DNA of 64,000 nucleotides from Haliscomenobacter sp. (GTDB taxonomy: Bacteria > Bacteroidota > Bacteroidia > Chitinophagales > Saprospiraceae). The stretch covers positions 62,001-126,000 of the forward strand of contig JADJHZ010000009.1 of assembly GCA_016707205.1 (NCBI GenBank). Direction: 5' to 3'. Below are positions 1-9,706 of this stretch, piece by piece; the stretch's first letter is position 1, and each line of letters starts with the position of its first letter. The translations under genes were made by a program, and so were the position numbers. A model generated the notes under the pieces. That model was not told the origin of the DNA, ran no database searches, and worked only from the letters and a program-made list of their open reading frames with translations.

Positions 1-172
1 AAAACGCCGGAATGGTATTTTCAGGCGCGAGCCCCCTGGCGCCGCGATGGCCTTGCCAGTCAAACACGATGTCCTCCTTTGCCATCTTTCGATCCTCTTG
101 AGTTTTCGCTTGCGCATAGCCCCCACCGCATAGGAGCAGCGCCAAACACAGCGTCAGAATGGATTTGTTCAT
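1..172 (-). CDS. Glycerophosphodiester phosphodiesterase (GDPD), N-terminal part
   Basis: Partial gene; the rest lies beyond the left edge. Reading leftward from the ATG at 170-172 gives a signal peptide (MNKSILTLCLALLL followed by a small-residue region ending in YAQA), then HRGARGLAPENTIPAF near residue 42. That string is the N-terminal active-site block of the GDPD TIM barrel (the HR dyad and the metal-binding E in PENT). The family hydrolyses glycerophosphodiesters to glycerol-3-phosphate and an alcohol. The signal peptide suggests a periplasmic or secreted enzyme. It follows the T9SS protein gene on the same strand with a 12-base gap, so the two may be co-transcribed. Only about 57 residues are visible, but the motif is highly specific. 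Confidence 0.88.
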   Translation of the reverse strand, partial: MNKSILTLCLALLLCGGGYAQAKTQEDRKMAKEDIVFDWQGHRGARGLAPENTIPAF

Positions 173-184
173 ATTTGGATCAAA

Positions 185-2683
185 TTAGTATATATGCCCC
201 AGCGTTCCGGTAAAATGCCCTTCTGCGGTGCGGATAGAGAACCGGTACAAGCCTGCCCCCGGCAAATCCTCCCCACGCAGGAAAAATTCCTGGACCCCGC
301 TGCTTATCCGGCGCTTCCGTATCAAAACCACCCTTCCCTGCGCATCGCAGACCTGAAACTCCGCGTCTTGTTCTGTTTCCACCTCAAATACAATGCGGGT
401 TTCTTCCTGGAATGGGTTAGGAAACATCCGTAACATAGGTTCTTTCGAGCCGGCAAACGGAGGGAAAACAAATTCCAGGGGCTGGACGGCGCCATTCGCC
501 AGGTACAACATACCGGGAACCTCCCGAGCGGAGCTTCTCCATAGGTCAGAAAGAGCTATATCGGCCTGGGCTTCCAGGATTATATACAGCAAGGGGTCCT
601 TTCCGAATTTCCTGTTTTCGGGTAAAGCCGCCGCGATACGCAGGAGCTCTTGCCGATAGTCCACAGAATATTGATCAGAGGAAAGCAGGCCAGGCTTCGC
701 GCCCAGTATCCGGGCCTTTTCAGGCGCCACCTGCAACTCCAGTTCCAATCCCTCCACTCCTTCCAGGCCTTCGGGTAACGCCAAAGGCATCTGGAACATT
801 TCCCCCCGGCGAAGCAAGCGGTCAGGCCATTGGAACGCCCGGGCGGCGTATTGCCGGTTGCGGTCATCGAGGAATTCCGGACGCAGGGCGCTTTCGTCCA
901 GGTCGCCGGTTTTGATCGCCACAAAATGCAGCGAGGTATCCTGGGTTATCAGGTTGTTTAGATCAACCGATTCCGGAAATAGTTCTCCCAATGGCTGCTC
1001 CGGGTTGCTAAAAACGTACCCATCCACCAGGAAGCGCCAGCTGGTATTCTCCGGAAAATGGTCTTTCTGGCGCAGGATAACTTTTTGTAGAAGGGCCAGA
1101 TCCGTGACGGTTACTCCGCCCGAACGGTTGACATCTGCGGCGATCCATTGAACAGGATTTGTAAAAGGCTCCAAGCCGAGAATATGCTTTTGGAGCATGA
1201 TCAGATCGCGTACATTCAACCCGAACGCAGGGTCTTTATCGTAGAAAGGCGTAATAGAGTAATCATAGCTTTTATCGAGGCCCGCGAACCGGAATTTCCC
1301 TTTTCCGTCAGATATGGCCATGCTTGGGTTTTCTCCGTTGGCATATACTTCTACTCCACCCATAGGAAAGCCGGAGGGCGTCTCAATTACCCCAGCAACC
1401 GGCACGCCGGCAAGGGGAGCGCAAATCTGCTGGTTGTCCTGAATGTGTACATACGTTTGGCAAAACCGGTGGTTGAACAAGGTATCCCAGGCGTGTAACT
1501 CGACGAGGACCGAGTCGCCGGCATCTTCGCAAGTAAAGATCAAGCTTTGCTGCTCCGGATCGGCCAGTTCCCCGGCGCGGTGGATGGAATAAAGGCGGAT
1601 CAATTTTTGCCCTGGGTTCCCTTCCTGGGTTTCCGGGCCTTGGCCATGGCAGTCGTAAACCGGGCTGGCGACGAGATCACTGGCCCAAACCACCACCATT
1701 CCATTGCCTTCTTCTGCCGGCATTAAATCTGCCGACAGGCCATGGTGACAAACCGGAACAGGCGCTTCGTTATCCACCATGGCGAAAGGGATCCGGGTTT
1801 GAAGGGATACATTCCCGCAATCGTCGCGGGCCAGGATGCCCAATTCGTATTCCCCTGTTCCCAGCCCATTGATGGCAACCTCGTATAGCCCTCCGCCCAA
1901 CGAAACGACCTGCTTCGCCCAGGACCATCCGGGAGCGATCGAGGCCGGAGCAACCAAGGCTCCTCCTTTGCCCTTTGCCAACTCGACCTTTTCGAGCTTG
2001 ATCGGTCCGGTGCAATTATCCGTCAGCTGAAATCGCACAAGGGCATTTCCTTTGCAGGTATTTGAATTCATCGAAAACGTGCCTGCACCAACCAGCTGAA
2101 CCACCGGGCGCTCTACGTCGTATACCTTGATCACCTGTGTATACCTCCACAAGGGGTGCGCATTTTTCTTACACGGCGTTGGAATTGCGACCAATTCCCC
2201 GGGGTCGGCGATCAGATCGTTGCTGTAATACACTTCCGGATACCCATTTTTATCCGCATCCCGAACCAGCACGCAAACGCCTTCTCCCAATACCCCGTCG
2301 AAATCGGGCGCATCGCGGTTTACCACAAATACCTGGTCTTCCCTGGAACCGCATTCCTCCGAATAGGCGCACCAGTTCATCACCGTATACGTACGGAATA
2401 TTTTAAAGCATTCATCACCGGAAGCCCGGTATTTTGATTCCTCGATCTGGACGGCCAGGACATCGCATTCGCCCAATTCATCCAGCAAAATCTTAGGCGC
2501 GGGAGGAATAGAACAAGTCCGGAGCTCAAAATCTGCGGGAAAACAAATATTGTACGAACGCACGGTATCTTTCGGGGCAGGATCGCCGCCGTGAACAGCG
2601 CCTGCGATGGCTTGGGAAAAAGCGCACTCTGGCTGCATCCAGGCCAGCGCAAGGACGAGGGAAGCGAAAGGGAAGGCTTTCAT
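185..2683 (-). CDS. Secreted T9SS cargo protein with dockerin-like region
   Basis: An 832-residue secreted protein. It begins with a signal peptide (about residues 1-24, ending in AFSQA). The N-terminal half is Cys-rich with repeated DNxAP/DDCGN-like stretches resembling the HYR/Ig-type modules of large Bacteroidota surface proteins. Around residues 430-540 there is a carboxypeptidase-regulatory-like fold followed by two dockerin-type calcium loops (LNVRDLIMLQKHILG and DVNRSGGVTVTDLALLQK). The last 80 residues are a type A T9SS sorting domain beginning MFPNPFQEET. It is inferred to be exported through the type IX secretion system and anchored or released at the cell surface. The binding partner of the dockerin-like pair is unknown. 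No catalytic domain was recognised. Confidence 0.85.
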   Translation of the reverse strand: MKAFPFASLVLALAWMQPECAFSQAIAGAVHGGDPAPKDTVRSYNICFPADFELRTCSIPPAPKILLDELGECDVLAVQIEESKYRASGDECFKIFRTYTVMNWCAYSEECGSREDQVFVVNRDAPDFDGVLGEGVCVLVRDADKNGYPEVYYSNDLIADPGELVAIPTPCKKNAHPLWRYTQVIKVYDVERPVVQLVGAGTFSMNSNTCKGNALVRFQLTDNCTGPIKLEKVELAKGKGGALVAPASIAPGWSWAKQVVSLGGGLYEVAINGLGTGEYELGILARDDCGNVSLQTRIPFAMVDNEAPVPVCHHGLSADLMPAEEGNGMVVVWASDLVASPVYDCHGQGPETQEGNPGQKLIRLYSIHRAGELADPEQQSLIFTCEDAGDSVLVELHAWDTLFNHRFCQTYVHIQDNQQICAPLAGVPVAGVIETPSGFPMGGVEVYANGENPSMAISDGKGKFRFAGLDKSYDYSITPFYDKDPAFGLNVRDLIMLQKHILGLEPFTNPVQWIAADVNRSGGVTVTDLALLQKVILRQKDHFPENTSWRFLVDGYVFSNPEQPLGELFPESVDLNNLITQDTSLHFVAIKTGDLDESALRPEFLDDRNRQYAARAFQWPDRLLRRGEMFQMPLALPEGLEGVEGLELELQVAPEKARILGAKPGLLSSDQYSVDYRQELLRIAAALPENRKFGKDPLLYIILEAQADIALSDLWRSSAREVPGMLYLANGAVQPLEFVFPPFAGSKEPMLRMFPNPFQEETRIVFEVETEQDAEFQVCDAQGRVVLIRKRRISSGVQEFFLRGEDLPGAGLYRFSIRTAEGHFTGTLGHIY

Positions 2684-2813
2684 GAGTCAGCGAATTTGAA
2701 TACGGGGAACGACTCTACAAATATGCTGTTTTTTTTTAATGGACTTTGCGTATTTTTCCTCCAAATCTGAAATTTAACCGGAGACCGCCGGCTGCCGGCA
2801 TCAAACTTTAGCT

Positions 2814-3644
2814 GTGAGAACGATCCTGTATGTCCTCTTTTTGTGGTTCCCTTTTTTCCTTCCAGCCCAAGAAAAGGCAGAAATCCGGTTTGACCGGCGC
2901 AGCTATCTGGGCCTTTCCGGCGGAATGGCGTATGGATTGCTTCGCGATGCCGGAGTTTCGCCCCTGATTTACAGCGGCCCGCTCCTGCTTGGGCAGGCTC
3001 AATTCCTTCGGGAAACTCCCCAATGGGAGTGGTTTATAGAAGGGGGAGTGGCTGCGGGGACCTACGAAGCCGCCCGGAGCTTCCTGGTGGAGTCGGAGGT
3101 CATATCCAGTTTTCATGGCGCGGGCGCTCTGAGGAAAGTATGGCAAAATGATCGCGGGAAAATCCAACTTTGGGCAGGTCCGCAGTACTCCGGGTTCACG
3201 AATTACCGGATAACGCCGGCGTTCCGCAATAATTCGACTGTACTGGAAAGCCTGAATTCCCTGATGCTCGGAGCCAAAATCCAATGGAAGGCCGATAAAA
3301 CCTTCCAGCCCGCCAAGTTTCTGATCTTTAGGCGCAGAGGAGGCCTCAGGCAATTCCGGGTAAGCAGCCAAATCAACCTCCCCTTGCTCCACTCCGCCTG
3401 GCGGCCCGGTTTCGCTTACCTGGAAGATTTCACCAATGACTCCGATTGGCTTGGATCGGAGAATCTGCTCGCCTTCGGCGGGTTTCGGATGCAAGCCCGA
3501 ACGGACCTTTGGTACTATATGCGCAACGGAAATGCCTGGCGCCTTGGGTACCTATGGGACGTGCAGCAAACGCCCGGCGAATTCAACAAACTACAAACGG
3601 CTCAGCATCTGACCTACGCAGGCTTGATGGTAAAACTCAATTAA
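2814..3644 (+). CDS. Hypothetical outer-membrane-type protein
   Basis: A 276-residue protein with a clear signal peptide (MRTILYVLFLWFPFFLPAQ) and then alternating hydrophobic and aromatic residues typical of a small outer-membrane beta barrel, ending in GLMVKLN. The start is a GTG at 2814; no in-frame ATG precedes the signal peptide. It lies 4 bases upstream of the S41 protease gene on the same strand, so the two probably form an operon. No named family was recognised; the barrel is inferred from composition and the strand-like pattern only. Confidence 0.7.
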   Translation: MRTILYVLFLWFPFFLPAQEKAEIRFDRRSYLGLSGGMAYGLLRDAGVSPLIYSGPLLLGQAQFLRETPQWEWFIEGGVAAGTYEAARSFLVESEVISSFHGAGALRKVWQNDRGKIQLWAGPQYSGFTNYRITPAFRNNSTVLESLNSLMLGAKIQWKADKTFQPAKFLIFRRRGGLRQFRVSSQINLPLLHSAWRPGFAYLEDFTNDSDWLGSENLLAFGGFRMQARTDLWYYMRNGNAWRLGYLWDVQQTPGEFNKLQTAQHLTYAGLMVKLN

Positions 3645-3648
3645 TCGA

Positions 3649-4712
3649 ATGAAACGATTCCAAACCCAAAGGCGTTCGGTCCCCGTGCGTCGCATGCAAG
3701 GGCTAGCCGCCCTGATTTCGTTGGCAAGCGGGTGGTTGCTCAGCGGCTGCGACCAAATCATACTGGACGAAAACCCGGGCATTACGCCAAGAGAAAACTT
3801 CGAATACCTCTGGAAAGAATGCGACGAGAAGTACGCCTTTTTTGAGTACAAAGGCATCGATTGGGATGAGGTGTATCGGCGGTATTCCCCAAAAGTGAGC
3901 GACAACATCAATCAGGATTCTCTGTTTAAGGTCCTGTTTGCCATGCTGAACGAGTTGCGCGACGGGCATGTCAACCTGATTGCTCCCTTCAACGTCTCCC
4001 GGTATGAGATCTCCTGCTGGGCCCCGAAAACATCGACGAACGCCTGGTGCTGGAAAAATACCTGAAGGCCGATTACTACGATACCGGGCCTTTTAAACAT
4101 AACTTCATAGCCGATGGCCAGGTGGGCTATATCCGGTATCCTTCCTTCTCCGGCTCCGTCGGTGAATTTGATTTGAATTTCATGCTCTATCGCTACCGGA
4201 ATACCAAAGGCCTGATTCTGGATCTTCGCCAGAACGGTGGAGGAAACGCCAACAATGTGCTCAAAATCCTGAACCGGTTTGCCAGTCAAAGAACGCTTGT
4301 ATACCAATCCTACCTGAAAAACGGACCGGGGAGATCGGATTTCTCGGAGCCCAGTCCGGCTTATGCGATTCCTCCGAGCTCTAAAGACCTGCTCCGGTAT
4401 TCCCGCCGGGTAGCAGTACTCACGGATCGGGGAACATTCAGTGCCGCTTCTTTTTTCACCCTGGGGTCGATGGCGCTGCCGAATATGATCCGTATTGGTG
4501 ATAGTACAGGTGGAGGCTTAGGCATTCCCAACGGCGGGCAGCTGCCCATTGGCTGGACCTACCGCCTTTCCGTTTCCCGGACGTTAAGCCCGGATGGAAC
4601 CAACTACGAAAATGGCGTCCCTCCCAATATCCGGGTGTTGCTGGATCCCAAGGATGTGGAAAAAGGCGTGGATACCGTCATCGAACGCGCGGTAGAGGAA
4701 CTATTAAGATAG
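3649..4712 (+). CDS. S41-family peptidase lipoprotein, interrupted by a -1 frameshift
   Basis: Two overlapping open frames (3649-4065 and 4047-4712) together encode one C-terminal-processing-type serine protease. The first carries an extended n-region and a lipobox (WLLSGC, Cys about residue 34), then the family's N-terminal helical domain ending in RDGHVNL. The second holds VGYIRYPSFSG, LILDLRQNGGGNA and TDRGTFSAASFF, the last containing the catalytic Ser. Reading continues smoothly from ISCW into GPENIDERLVLEKYL if one G is restored in the GGG at 4019-4021. This is either a sequencing or assembly indel or a real inactivating mutation. It probably acts as a periplasm-facing lipoprotein that degrades peptides. 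Its 3' end overlaps the convergent UbiA-like gene by 9 bases. Confidence 0.85.
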
Positions 4713-5579
4713 TTGGCTAACGATAAAGACAAGCGTAGGTTGAAGGATCAGCATCCCGTCGATCCCCAGAGAGAAAAACCATTCCGGCCTACGTGAATGC
4801 GCTTTTCGTATCAGAAGCCCTGAAGCGGCCAGCGAGATCCACAAAGCGGTCGCGGTCGAGGCGCTGTACTGCAGTTGATGCATATTCCATAAAACTGCCG
4901 TAGCTGACATTCCGACGGAAATCAGGGCCAGCGTTCGGGTAGCCCGGTCTCCGATCTGGGTGGAAAGCGTCTCCAGGCCCAGGCGCAGGTCTTGGTCTTT
5001 GTCGCGAATATCAAACGGGAGCGCCAATCCAAGAACAAAAAAAAACCGCTCCCCTGCCAGGCTGATCAACGAGGTCAAAGGCAGCGGGTCATGGCTGCCT
5101 CCTGCGGGGATCAGGCAGGTCAACCACGTCCAGACCAGAGCGATCGTCAGGGGTTTCGCCCAGGGAATATCCCGCAGCCGCTTTCTCCCGGGCAAAACGG
5201 GGACTACATAAAGCAAGGATAACGCGCCGGGCCAAAGCAATTGCTGTTGGATGGCCCAGGGCAGAAGAATAAAAAAGCCGGCGGATAGGAAAAAGGCCCC
5301 TACGGCAATACCGTTCCAAAGCGATGGTCTGGATCGGATAAAAACCCAACGGGCGCTAAGGAATGCCGTTTCGCCCCCCAGACGCAAAGTCGCCACATTG
5401 TGGAAGGCATAGAGGCTCCACGAGCCGAAGAAGACGAATCCCCAGTAAGCATAAAGGGAAGGACTCCGCCCCAAGATTACGTTGGTTTGCAAACTGAGCA
5501 GAAGCGCCCCGATGGCCAGCCAGATATTCCCGAAAACAACCCATCCGAGCATTCGCCGGAATGGACCAAGTCCTTTCAA
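4704..5579 (-). CDS. UbiA-like polytopic membrane protein
   Basis: A 291-residue protein with about eight or nine hydrophobic segments. LPFDIRDKDQDLRLG (about residues 190-204) matches the second Asp-rich motif of the UbiA prenyltransferase superfamily, which transfers prenyl chains to aromatic acceptors using Mg2+-bound pyrophosphate. The first Asp-rich motif (NDxxDxxxD) is not evident: the equivalent position reads YAFHNVATLRLGG. A UbiA fold is therefore likely but prenyltransferase activity is doubtful. The gene lies directly downstream of the M42 peptidase on the same strand with a 16-base gap. Confidence 0.65.
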   Translation of the reverse strand: MKGLGPFRRMLGWVVFGNIWLAIGALLLSLQTNVILGRSPSLYAYWGFVFFGSWSLYAFHNVATLRLGGETAFLSARWVFIRSRPSLWNGIAVGAFFLSAGFFILLPWAIQQQLLWPGALSLLYVVPVLPGRKRLRDIPWAKPLTIALVWTWLTCLIPAGGSHDPLPLTSLISLAGERFFFVLGLALPFDIRDKDQDLRLGLETLSTQIGDRATRTLALISVGMSATAVLWNMHQLQYSASTATALWISLAASGLLIRKAHSRRPEWFFSLGIDGMLILQPTLVFIVSQLS

Positions 5580-5595
5580 CTCAATTTTTTCTTCC

Positions 5596-6680
5596 CTAGA
5601 AGTATTTAAAATTATGCCCGGCGCTGATTTTCTGAAGGGTTTCGTAAATCAGCAGGATCACGTTGTTGACATCCTCCTGGTGCGCCATTTCGACCGTCGT
5701 ATGCATATAGCGCAAAGGCAGTGAAATCAGCGCGGAAGGAACGCCTCCGTTGGAATACGCAAAAGCGTCGGTATCCGTACCCGTGCGGCGGGAGGCCGCC
5801 TCCCGTTGGAAAGGGATCGAATGTTCTTCTGCGGTGGCTATGATAAGGTCCAGGAGTTTGTTGTGAACGGCTGGGGCATAGGTCACCGAAGGTCCTTCTC
5901 CGCATTTGACATCACCCAGCTTTTTCTTGTTCAGCAAAGGCGTATTGGTATCGTGCGTCACATCGGTGACGATAGCCACATGAGGCTTAATCGTTTGGGC
6001 AATCATCTCGGCGCCCCTCAACCCGACTTCCTCCTGCACGGAATTAACCACATATAAAGAAAACGGCAGATCGATGTGATTCTCCCGAATCAGCCGCGCT
6101 ACTTCCGCAATGCAAAAGCCTCCGATGCGGTTGTCCAAAGCCCTGCCCACGTAGTAGGTGTCGTTGAGGATCATCACCTCATCTTCATAGGTAATCACGC
6201 AACCGACATGGATACCCATTTGAAGCACTTCCTCTTTGGTTTTGGCGCCCACGTCCACAAAGATGTTATCCACTTTGGGAACCAGGTTGGAGTCGTCTCC
6301 CTGGCGGGTATGAATGGCAGGCCAACCGAAGATCCCCTTCACAATCCCTTTTTGGTGTGGATATTCAGCCGTTTGGAGGGAGCAATCAAGTGATCCGAGC
6401 CGCCATTGCGCGCTACCTGGATAAATCCGTCATCTCCGATATAATGCACAAACCAGGAAATCTCGTCGGCATGGCCTTCAATCAGAACCCGGAATTCCTT
6501 TCCCGGGTTGATCACGCCATAGGCTGTGCCGTAGTTGTCGACCCCCCAATCATCGACAAAAGGACGGAGGTATTCCAACCACAATTGTTGCCCGGCTGCT
6601 TCAAACCCGGTAGGAGAAGGATTATTCAGGTATTTAAAAAGAAACGCTTCTGCGTTTGGAGTAATAACCTTCATTGACAT
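5596..6680 (-). CDS. M42-family glutamyl aminopeptidase, interrupted by a frameshift
   Basis: Two adjoining frames (6339-6680 N-terminal, 5596-6342 C-terminal) form a roughly 360-residue M42 metallo-aminopeptidase. Metal and catalytic residues are all present: GHADEISWF, DNRIGGFCIAEV, QEEVGLRGAE, VTDVTHDTN and HTTVEMAH. The family forms large tetrahedral cytoplasmic complexes that trim peptides from the N-terminus. The first frame ends TKKGL-stop where the protein should read TKKGIVKGIFG; restoring one G in the run at about 6346-6348 joins the frames. Because every catalytic residue is preserved on both sides, a recent mutation or sequence error is more likely than an old pseudogene. Confidence 0.87.
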
Positions 6681-6717
6681 AGTATCTATTTAGGTGTTGG
6701 TTGATTAGGTTATTGGG

Positions 6718-7368
6718 TTAAGCGTGGTTTGCTAAAAACTGTTCGCTCCATGCGTTGGGGTCCATGCGCCAGGCGGCCAGAAGGGTGTGTTCCTGAGGGC
6801 TGATATACTCCATTCGGACGGCTTCGGCCAACAATGCGTCGTAATGACTCAGCGTATCCAGAGGGCACTGAGCGGTTTCGAACGCGGCCTGCGCATCCGC
6901 AAAACCATAAGAGAATATGGCCAGAACACCCATCACGCTAGCCCCGGCTTCGCGCAACGCCTCTACCGCTTTCAGGCTGCTGCCTCCGGTGGAGATCAGA
7001 TCTTCAACGACCAAAACGGACGCTCCCGGTTTTAGCTCGCCTTCGATAACGTTCTGACGGCCATGCCCTTTCGCTTTATCCCTCACATAAACAAAGGGAA
7101 GCCGCATGCGGTCGGCAAGCAAAACGCCATGGGGAATTCCCGCAGTCGCCACGCCGGCTATGGCTTCGAATGGCCTCATAGACCGGGCCTTTTCCTGCAT
7201 CATCCGGACGACAAAGTCCCGCGCTTCCGGATTGGAAAGCACCAGACGGTTGTCGCAGTAAATGGGCGAACGCAACCCGGAAGCCCATGTAAAGGCCGTT
7301 TGAGGACTCAATTTAATTGCCTTTATTTGCAGCAGCTGGAGCGCAATTTCAGAAGCGATCGACATCAT
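6718..7368 (-). CDS. pyrE: Orotate phosphoribosyltransferase
   Basis: A 216-residue enzyme converting orotate and PRPP to orotidine 5'-monophosphate in de novo pyrimidine synthesis. The PRPP-binding motif VLVVEDLISTGGSS is intact, as are the N-terminal FTWASGLRSPIYCDNR block and the flexible-loop region VYVRDKAKGHGRQN. Length is normal for the family. It is divergent from a Nudix hydrolase gene across a 61-base gap, a neighbourhood commonly seen in Bacteroidota. The first two codons are both Met (MMS); either could be used. Confidence 0.95.
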   Translation of the reverse strand: MMSIASEIALQLLQIKAIKLSPQTAFTWASGLRSPIYCDNRLVLSNPEARDFVVRMMQEKARSMRPFEAIAGVATAGIPHGVLLADRMRLPFVYVRDKAKGHGRQNVIEGELKPGASVLVVEDLISTGGSSLKAVEALREAGASVMGVLAIFSYGFADAQAAFETAQCPLDTLSHYDALLAEAVRMEYISPQEHTLLAAWRMDPNAWSEQFLANHA

Positions 7369-7429
7369 GTTTCCGTTTTTCCTTCTGGGGCGTAAAAGAA
7401 TTCCCTTCGAAGAATAAAAGCAAACGCAA

Positions 7430-8098
7430 ATGTATAAAATCTACATTAACGACACCCCATTGTATTTAATAGAAGCCGCAAAACGCGAAGACATTGCGAC
7501 CCCCGAGCAGGAAGGGCTACTGATTGCCCGCTATCCGGGCGCCGCCAAATTCCTGCTTAATTACGCCGACATGCTCGAGAAATCAAAACGTTTTGATTCG
7601 ATCATCCTGTATTTCCCCGACCTAAAAAAATTACAGGAAGACTTTTTAACCCATTACGACCTGATCGAGGCTGCCGGCGGGCTGGTGATGACTCCGGAGC
7701 AAAAACTGCTGCTGATCTTTCGCCTGGACCATTGGGATTTGCCTAAGGGAAAGATCGAAGCGGGAGAAACTCCAGAGGAAGCAGCCGTGCGGGAGGTCGA
7801 AGAAGAAACCGGGATTGCCCAAATCGAACGGGGCCCTCTTTTCGTCATCACGTACCACACCTACCGGATTGGGAGCGGCAAACGCTGTCTCAAACGAACC
7901 TATTGGTTTCGAATGTCAGCCCCGGAACAACCGCTGCGCCTCCAGGCTGAAGAAGGCATTGAACAAGCCCTCTGGAATAATCCGGAACGCATGCTGGACG
8001 ATGAACGCAGCCGCTTGTTTTACCGAAGTATCCGGGACCTGCTGCTCCGGCTGGTCCAAACCAAAGATCATTCCTCCAGCAATTCCGGCCTGATCTGA
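7430..8098 (+). CDS. Nudix hydrolase
   Basis: A 222-residue protein with an N-terminal region (about 60 residues) peculiar to Bacteroidota Nudix proteins, followed by a full Nudix box (GKIEAGETPEEAAVREVEEE then TGI, about residues 105-127). The family hydrolyses nucleoside diphosphates linked to other moieties; the substrate cannot be told from sequence. It is divergent from pyrE, and its 3' end overlaps the convergent gene at 8068 by 31 bases. Confidence 0.88.
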   Translation: MYKIYINDTPLYLIEAAKREDIATPEQEGLLIARYPGAAKFLLNYADMLEKSKRFDSIILYFPDLKKLQEDFLTHYDLIEAAGGLVMTPEQKLLLIFRLDHWDLPKGKIEAGETPEEAAVREVEEETGIAQIERGPLFVITYHTYRIGSGKRCLKRTYWFRMSAPEQPLRLQAEEGIEQALWNNPERMLDDERSRLFYRSIRDLLLRLVQTKDHSSSNSGLI

Positions 8099-8547
8099 CG
8101 TATAGCCCCCAGGATCCCGGAAACTGAGTAATTGGACTCCGACAAAATCAACCGCTCGCCGTCCCGCCCTTCGACGATCAATATCCGGGTATTGCGCTGT
8201 ACTACATTCAGCACATTTTTCTCCTGGCTGCGAATAATCCGGATATTCCGTACCTGATCCCAGGCCAACTTCCATTTTCCGCAGCCAAGCCCTTCTTCGC
8301 TTGCGGTTACCGGGCGCAATCTGTTCAGCGCCAATCCGCTAAAAACAGCGCTTCCCATCGACAACAAAAACAAAAAAAAGAGGCCCATGGCCCCCAGCAT
8401 CCGTAAGGTATAGTTTTCTTTTCTGCCCTTTCTCAAAAGCAGGAACAGACATCCTGCCCCGGAAAGGAGAGCCAGCGCAACTCCTCCCCAAAACCATTGG
8501 CTTTCCTGGGTAGCACGGGCTGCAAATTCAAAGGATTGACTTTCCAT
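8068..8547 (-). CDS. Hypothetical membrane protein, two TM helices
   Basis: A 159-residue protein with two hydrophobic helices (about residues 20-38 and 51-73) and a C-terminal soluble region of about 80 residues (KWKLAWDQVRNIRII, RILIVEGRDGERLIL) that resembles the beta-rich PH-like domain of small bacterial membrane proteins. The PH-like reading is tentative. The coding end overlaps the Nudix gene in the opposite direction, so 31 bases encode both proteins. Confidence 0.6.
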   Translation of the reverse strand: MESQSFEFAARATQESQWFWGGVALALLSGAGCLFLLLRKGRKENYTLRMLGAMGLFFLFLLSMGSAVFSGLALNRLRPVTASEEGLGCGKWKLAWDQVRNIRIIRSQEKNVLNVVQRNTRILIVEGRDGERLILSESNYSVSGILGAIRQIRPELLEE

Positions 8548-8613
8548 ATCGCGTTTTTTTGTTATTCGGCTTGTTGCGCTGAATCAGCGCGAGTTAAAGA
8601 GGGTTCATGGTTT

Positions 8614-9597
8614 CTATTGGGGGGCTTTGGGCTTTTTATCTGGGGCTTTAGGCGGTTGGATTGCTCTTGCCAGCGAATCTAACCTGGAAATAACGGCCCG
8701 GAATACCCCTGTTGAATCAGAAGCGAAAAAATCATACGGGTGCTGGCTGGAGGCCCAAACAAAAGGCATCGAATGTTTTTTCCGGTAATAGCAGATAAGC
8801 GAATGAGGAATGCCCCCTGTTCTGCGCCATACCGTAAGTTGTCGCCGAGGGAAGCCGGCTGCGGAGAATTCGTCAAAGTCGTCGGCAAACCCTGGCGGAG
8901 GGAAAGCGTTCATGCCGGTCCAAAAGTTTGCGATTGCGGCGGAATCCAGCAGGATCTCCTTACCCGCCGAAACCAGCCACCCGTTATCCCGACGAACCAA
9001 ACGGACCGCAAGCGAATCCGTCGGATTCTCATAGTGCAGGCTGTCCATATCCCGCAGCAAAGGCAGACGAAAAAAAGACCGGTCCCGGTAATAGCCAAAA
9101 GGCCGGCGGAAAGGCAGGGTTGGAGCGGAGGAAATAACATAGACCTCCTCCTGATCCAGAAACCTTAAATAGGTGGTTTTCGAAACCGAATCGATCCTCC
9201 CCAAAAAAAAATGCTCTGCTTCTCCCTCTTCATAAAGAAGGCTTACCTGGGTTCCTTGCCCCAGAGTAAGGCCCAATGCCACATGGGCCTCCTTTGTCGT
9301 GTCCAGTATCCCGTGCGCAATAAATTGGCGCAAATTGCCGGTCAGTTCGGAAGCTACGCCTGAAGCTATCCGGATTCCCCTGCTTCCGTCCGTCGCCATC
9401 CAGTCGGGAAATTCCTTACCAAACGCCAATTCATCGCCATTGGGAAACTGAATGGAGATCCCGATGACTTCATCCGTGTGCTCGTGGAGCAGACGAGATC
9501 GGAACTCAAACGGGCCGGACTTGAACTGATAGTACTTATACCCGGCAAATGCCAGCAACAGAAGGATGAAAACAGCCAAAATGCTTTTCTGCCGCAT
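8614..9597 (-). CDS. Hypothetical membrane-anchored protein, DUF4340-like
   Basis: A 327-residue protein with one N-terminal membrane anchor (ILAVFILLLLAFAGYKYY) followed by an extracytoplasmic domain. The architecture and the pattern of short beta strands (SIQFPNGDELAFGK, WMATDG, TYLRFLDQEEVYVIS) recall DUF4340 proteins, which sit beside gliding or ABC-transport loci in Bacteroidota. No such neighbours are seen here. The C-terminus is rich in Pro and Lys (PPKAPDKKPKAPQ). The family assignment is weak; the anchor and export are clear. Confidence 0.6.
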   Translation of the reverse strand: MRQKSILAVFILLLLAFAGYKYYQFKSGPFEFRSRLLHEHTDEVIGISIQFPNGDELAFGKEFPDWMATDGSRGIRIASGVASELTGNLRQFIAHGILDTTKEAHVALGLTLGQGTQVSLLYEEGEAEHFFLGRIDSVSKTTYLRFLDQEEVYVISSAPTLPFRRPFGYYRDRSFFRLPLLRDMDSLHYENPTDSLAVRLVRRDNGWLVSAGKEILLDSAAIANFWTGMNAFPPPGFADDFDEFSAAGFPRRQLTVWRRTGGIPHSLICYYRKKHSMPFVWASSQHPYDFFASDSTGVFRAVISRLDSLARAIQPPKAPDKKPKAPQ

Positions 9598-9682
9598 ACG
9601 CTTTTTTACAAATTTGAGAAAAAACGCCGAATTGCCGATCGGAAAAAAAAGGTTGCGATTAGCGCGATATAGGGTTATCTCC

Positions 9683-9690
9683 TATTTTTG
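9683..9690 (+). promoter_or_regulatory. Putative -7 box TATTTTTG
   Basis: TATTTTTG fits the Bacteroidota TAnnTTTG element and ends 16 bases before the lipoprotein start at 9707. No well-spaced TTG -33 box was found. Confidence 0.4.
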
Positions 9691-9706
9691 CCTGATAAAT
9701 ACACGA

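Noticed and set aside
4000..4060. Programmed -1 frameshifting in the S41 protease gene
   Set aside because: There is no clear slippery heptamer with a downstream structure, and two further genes show the same one-base loss, so sequence error or mutation is simpler.
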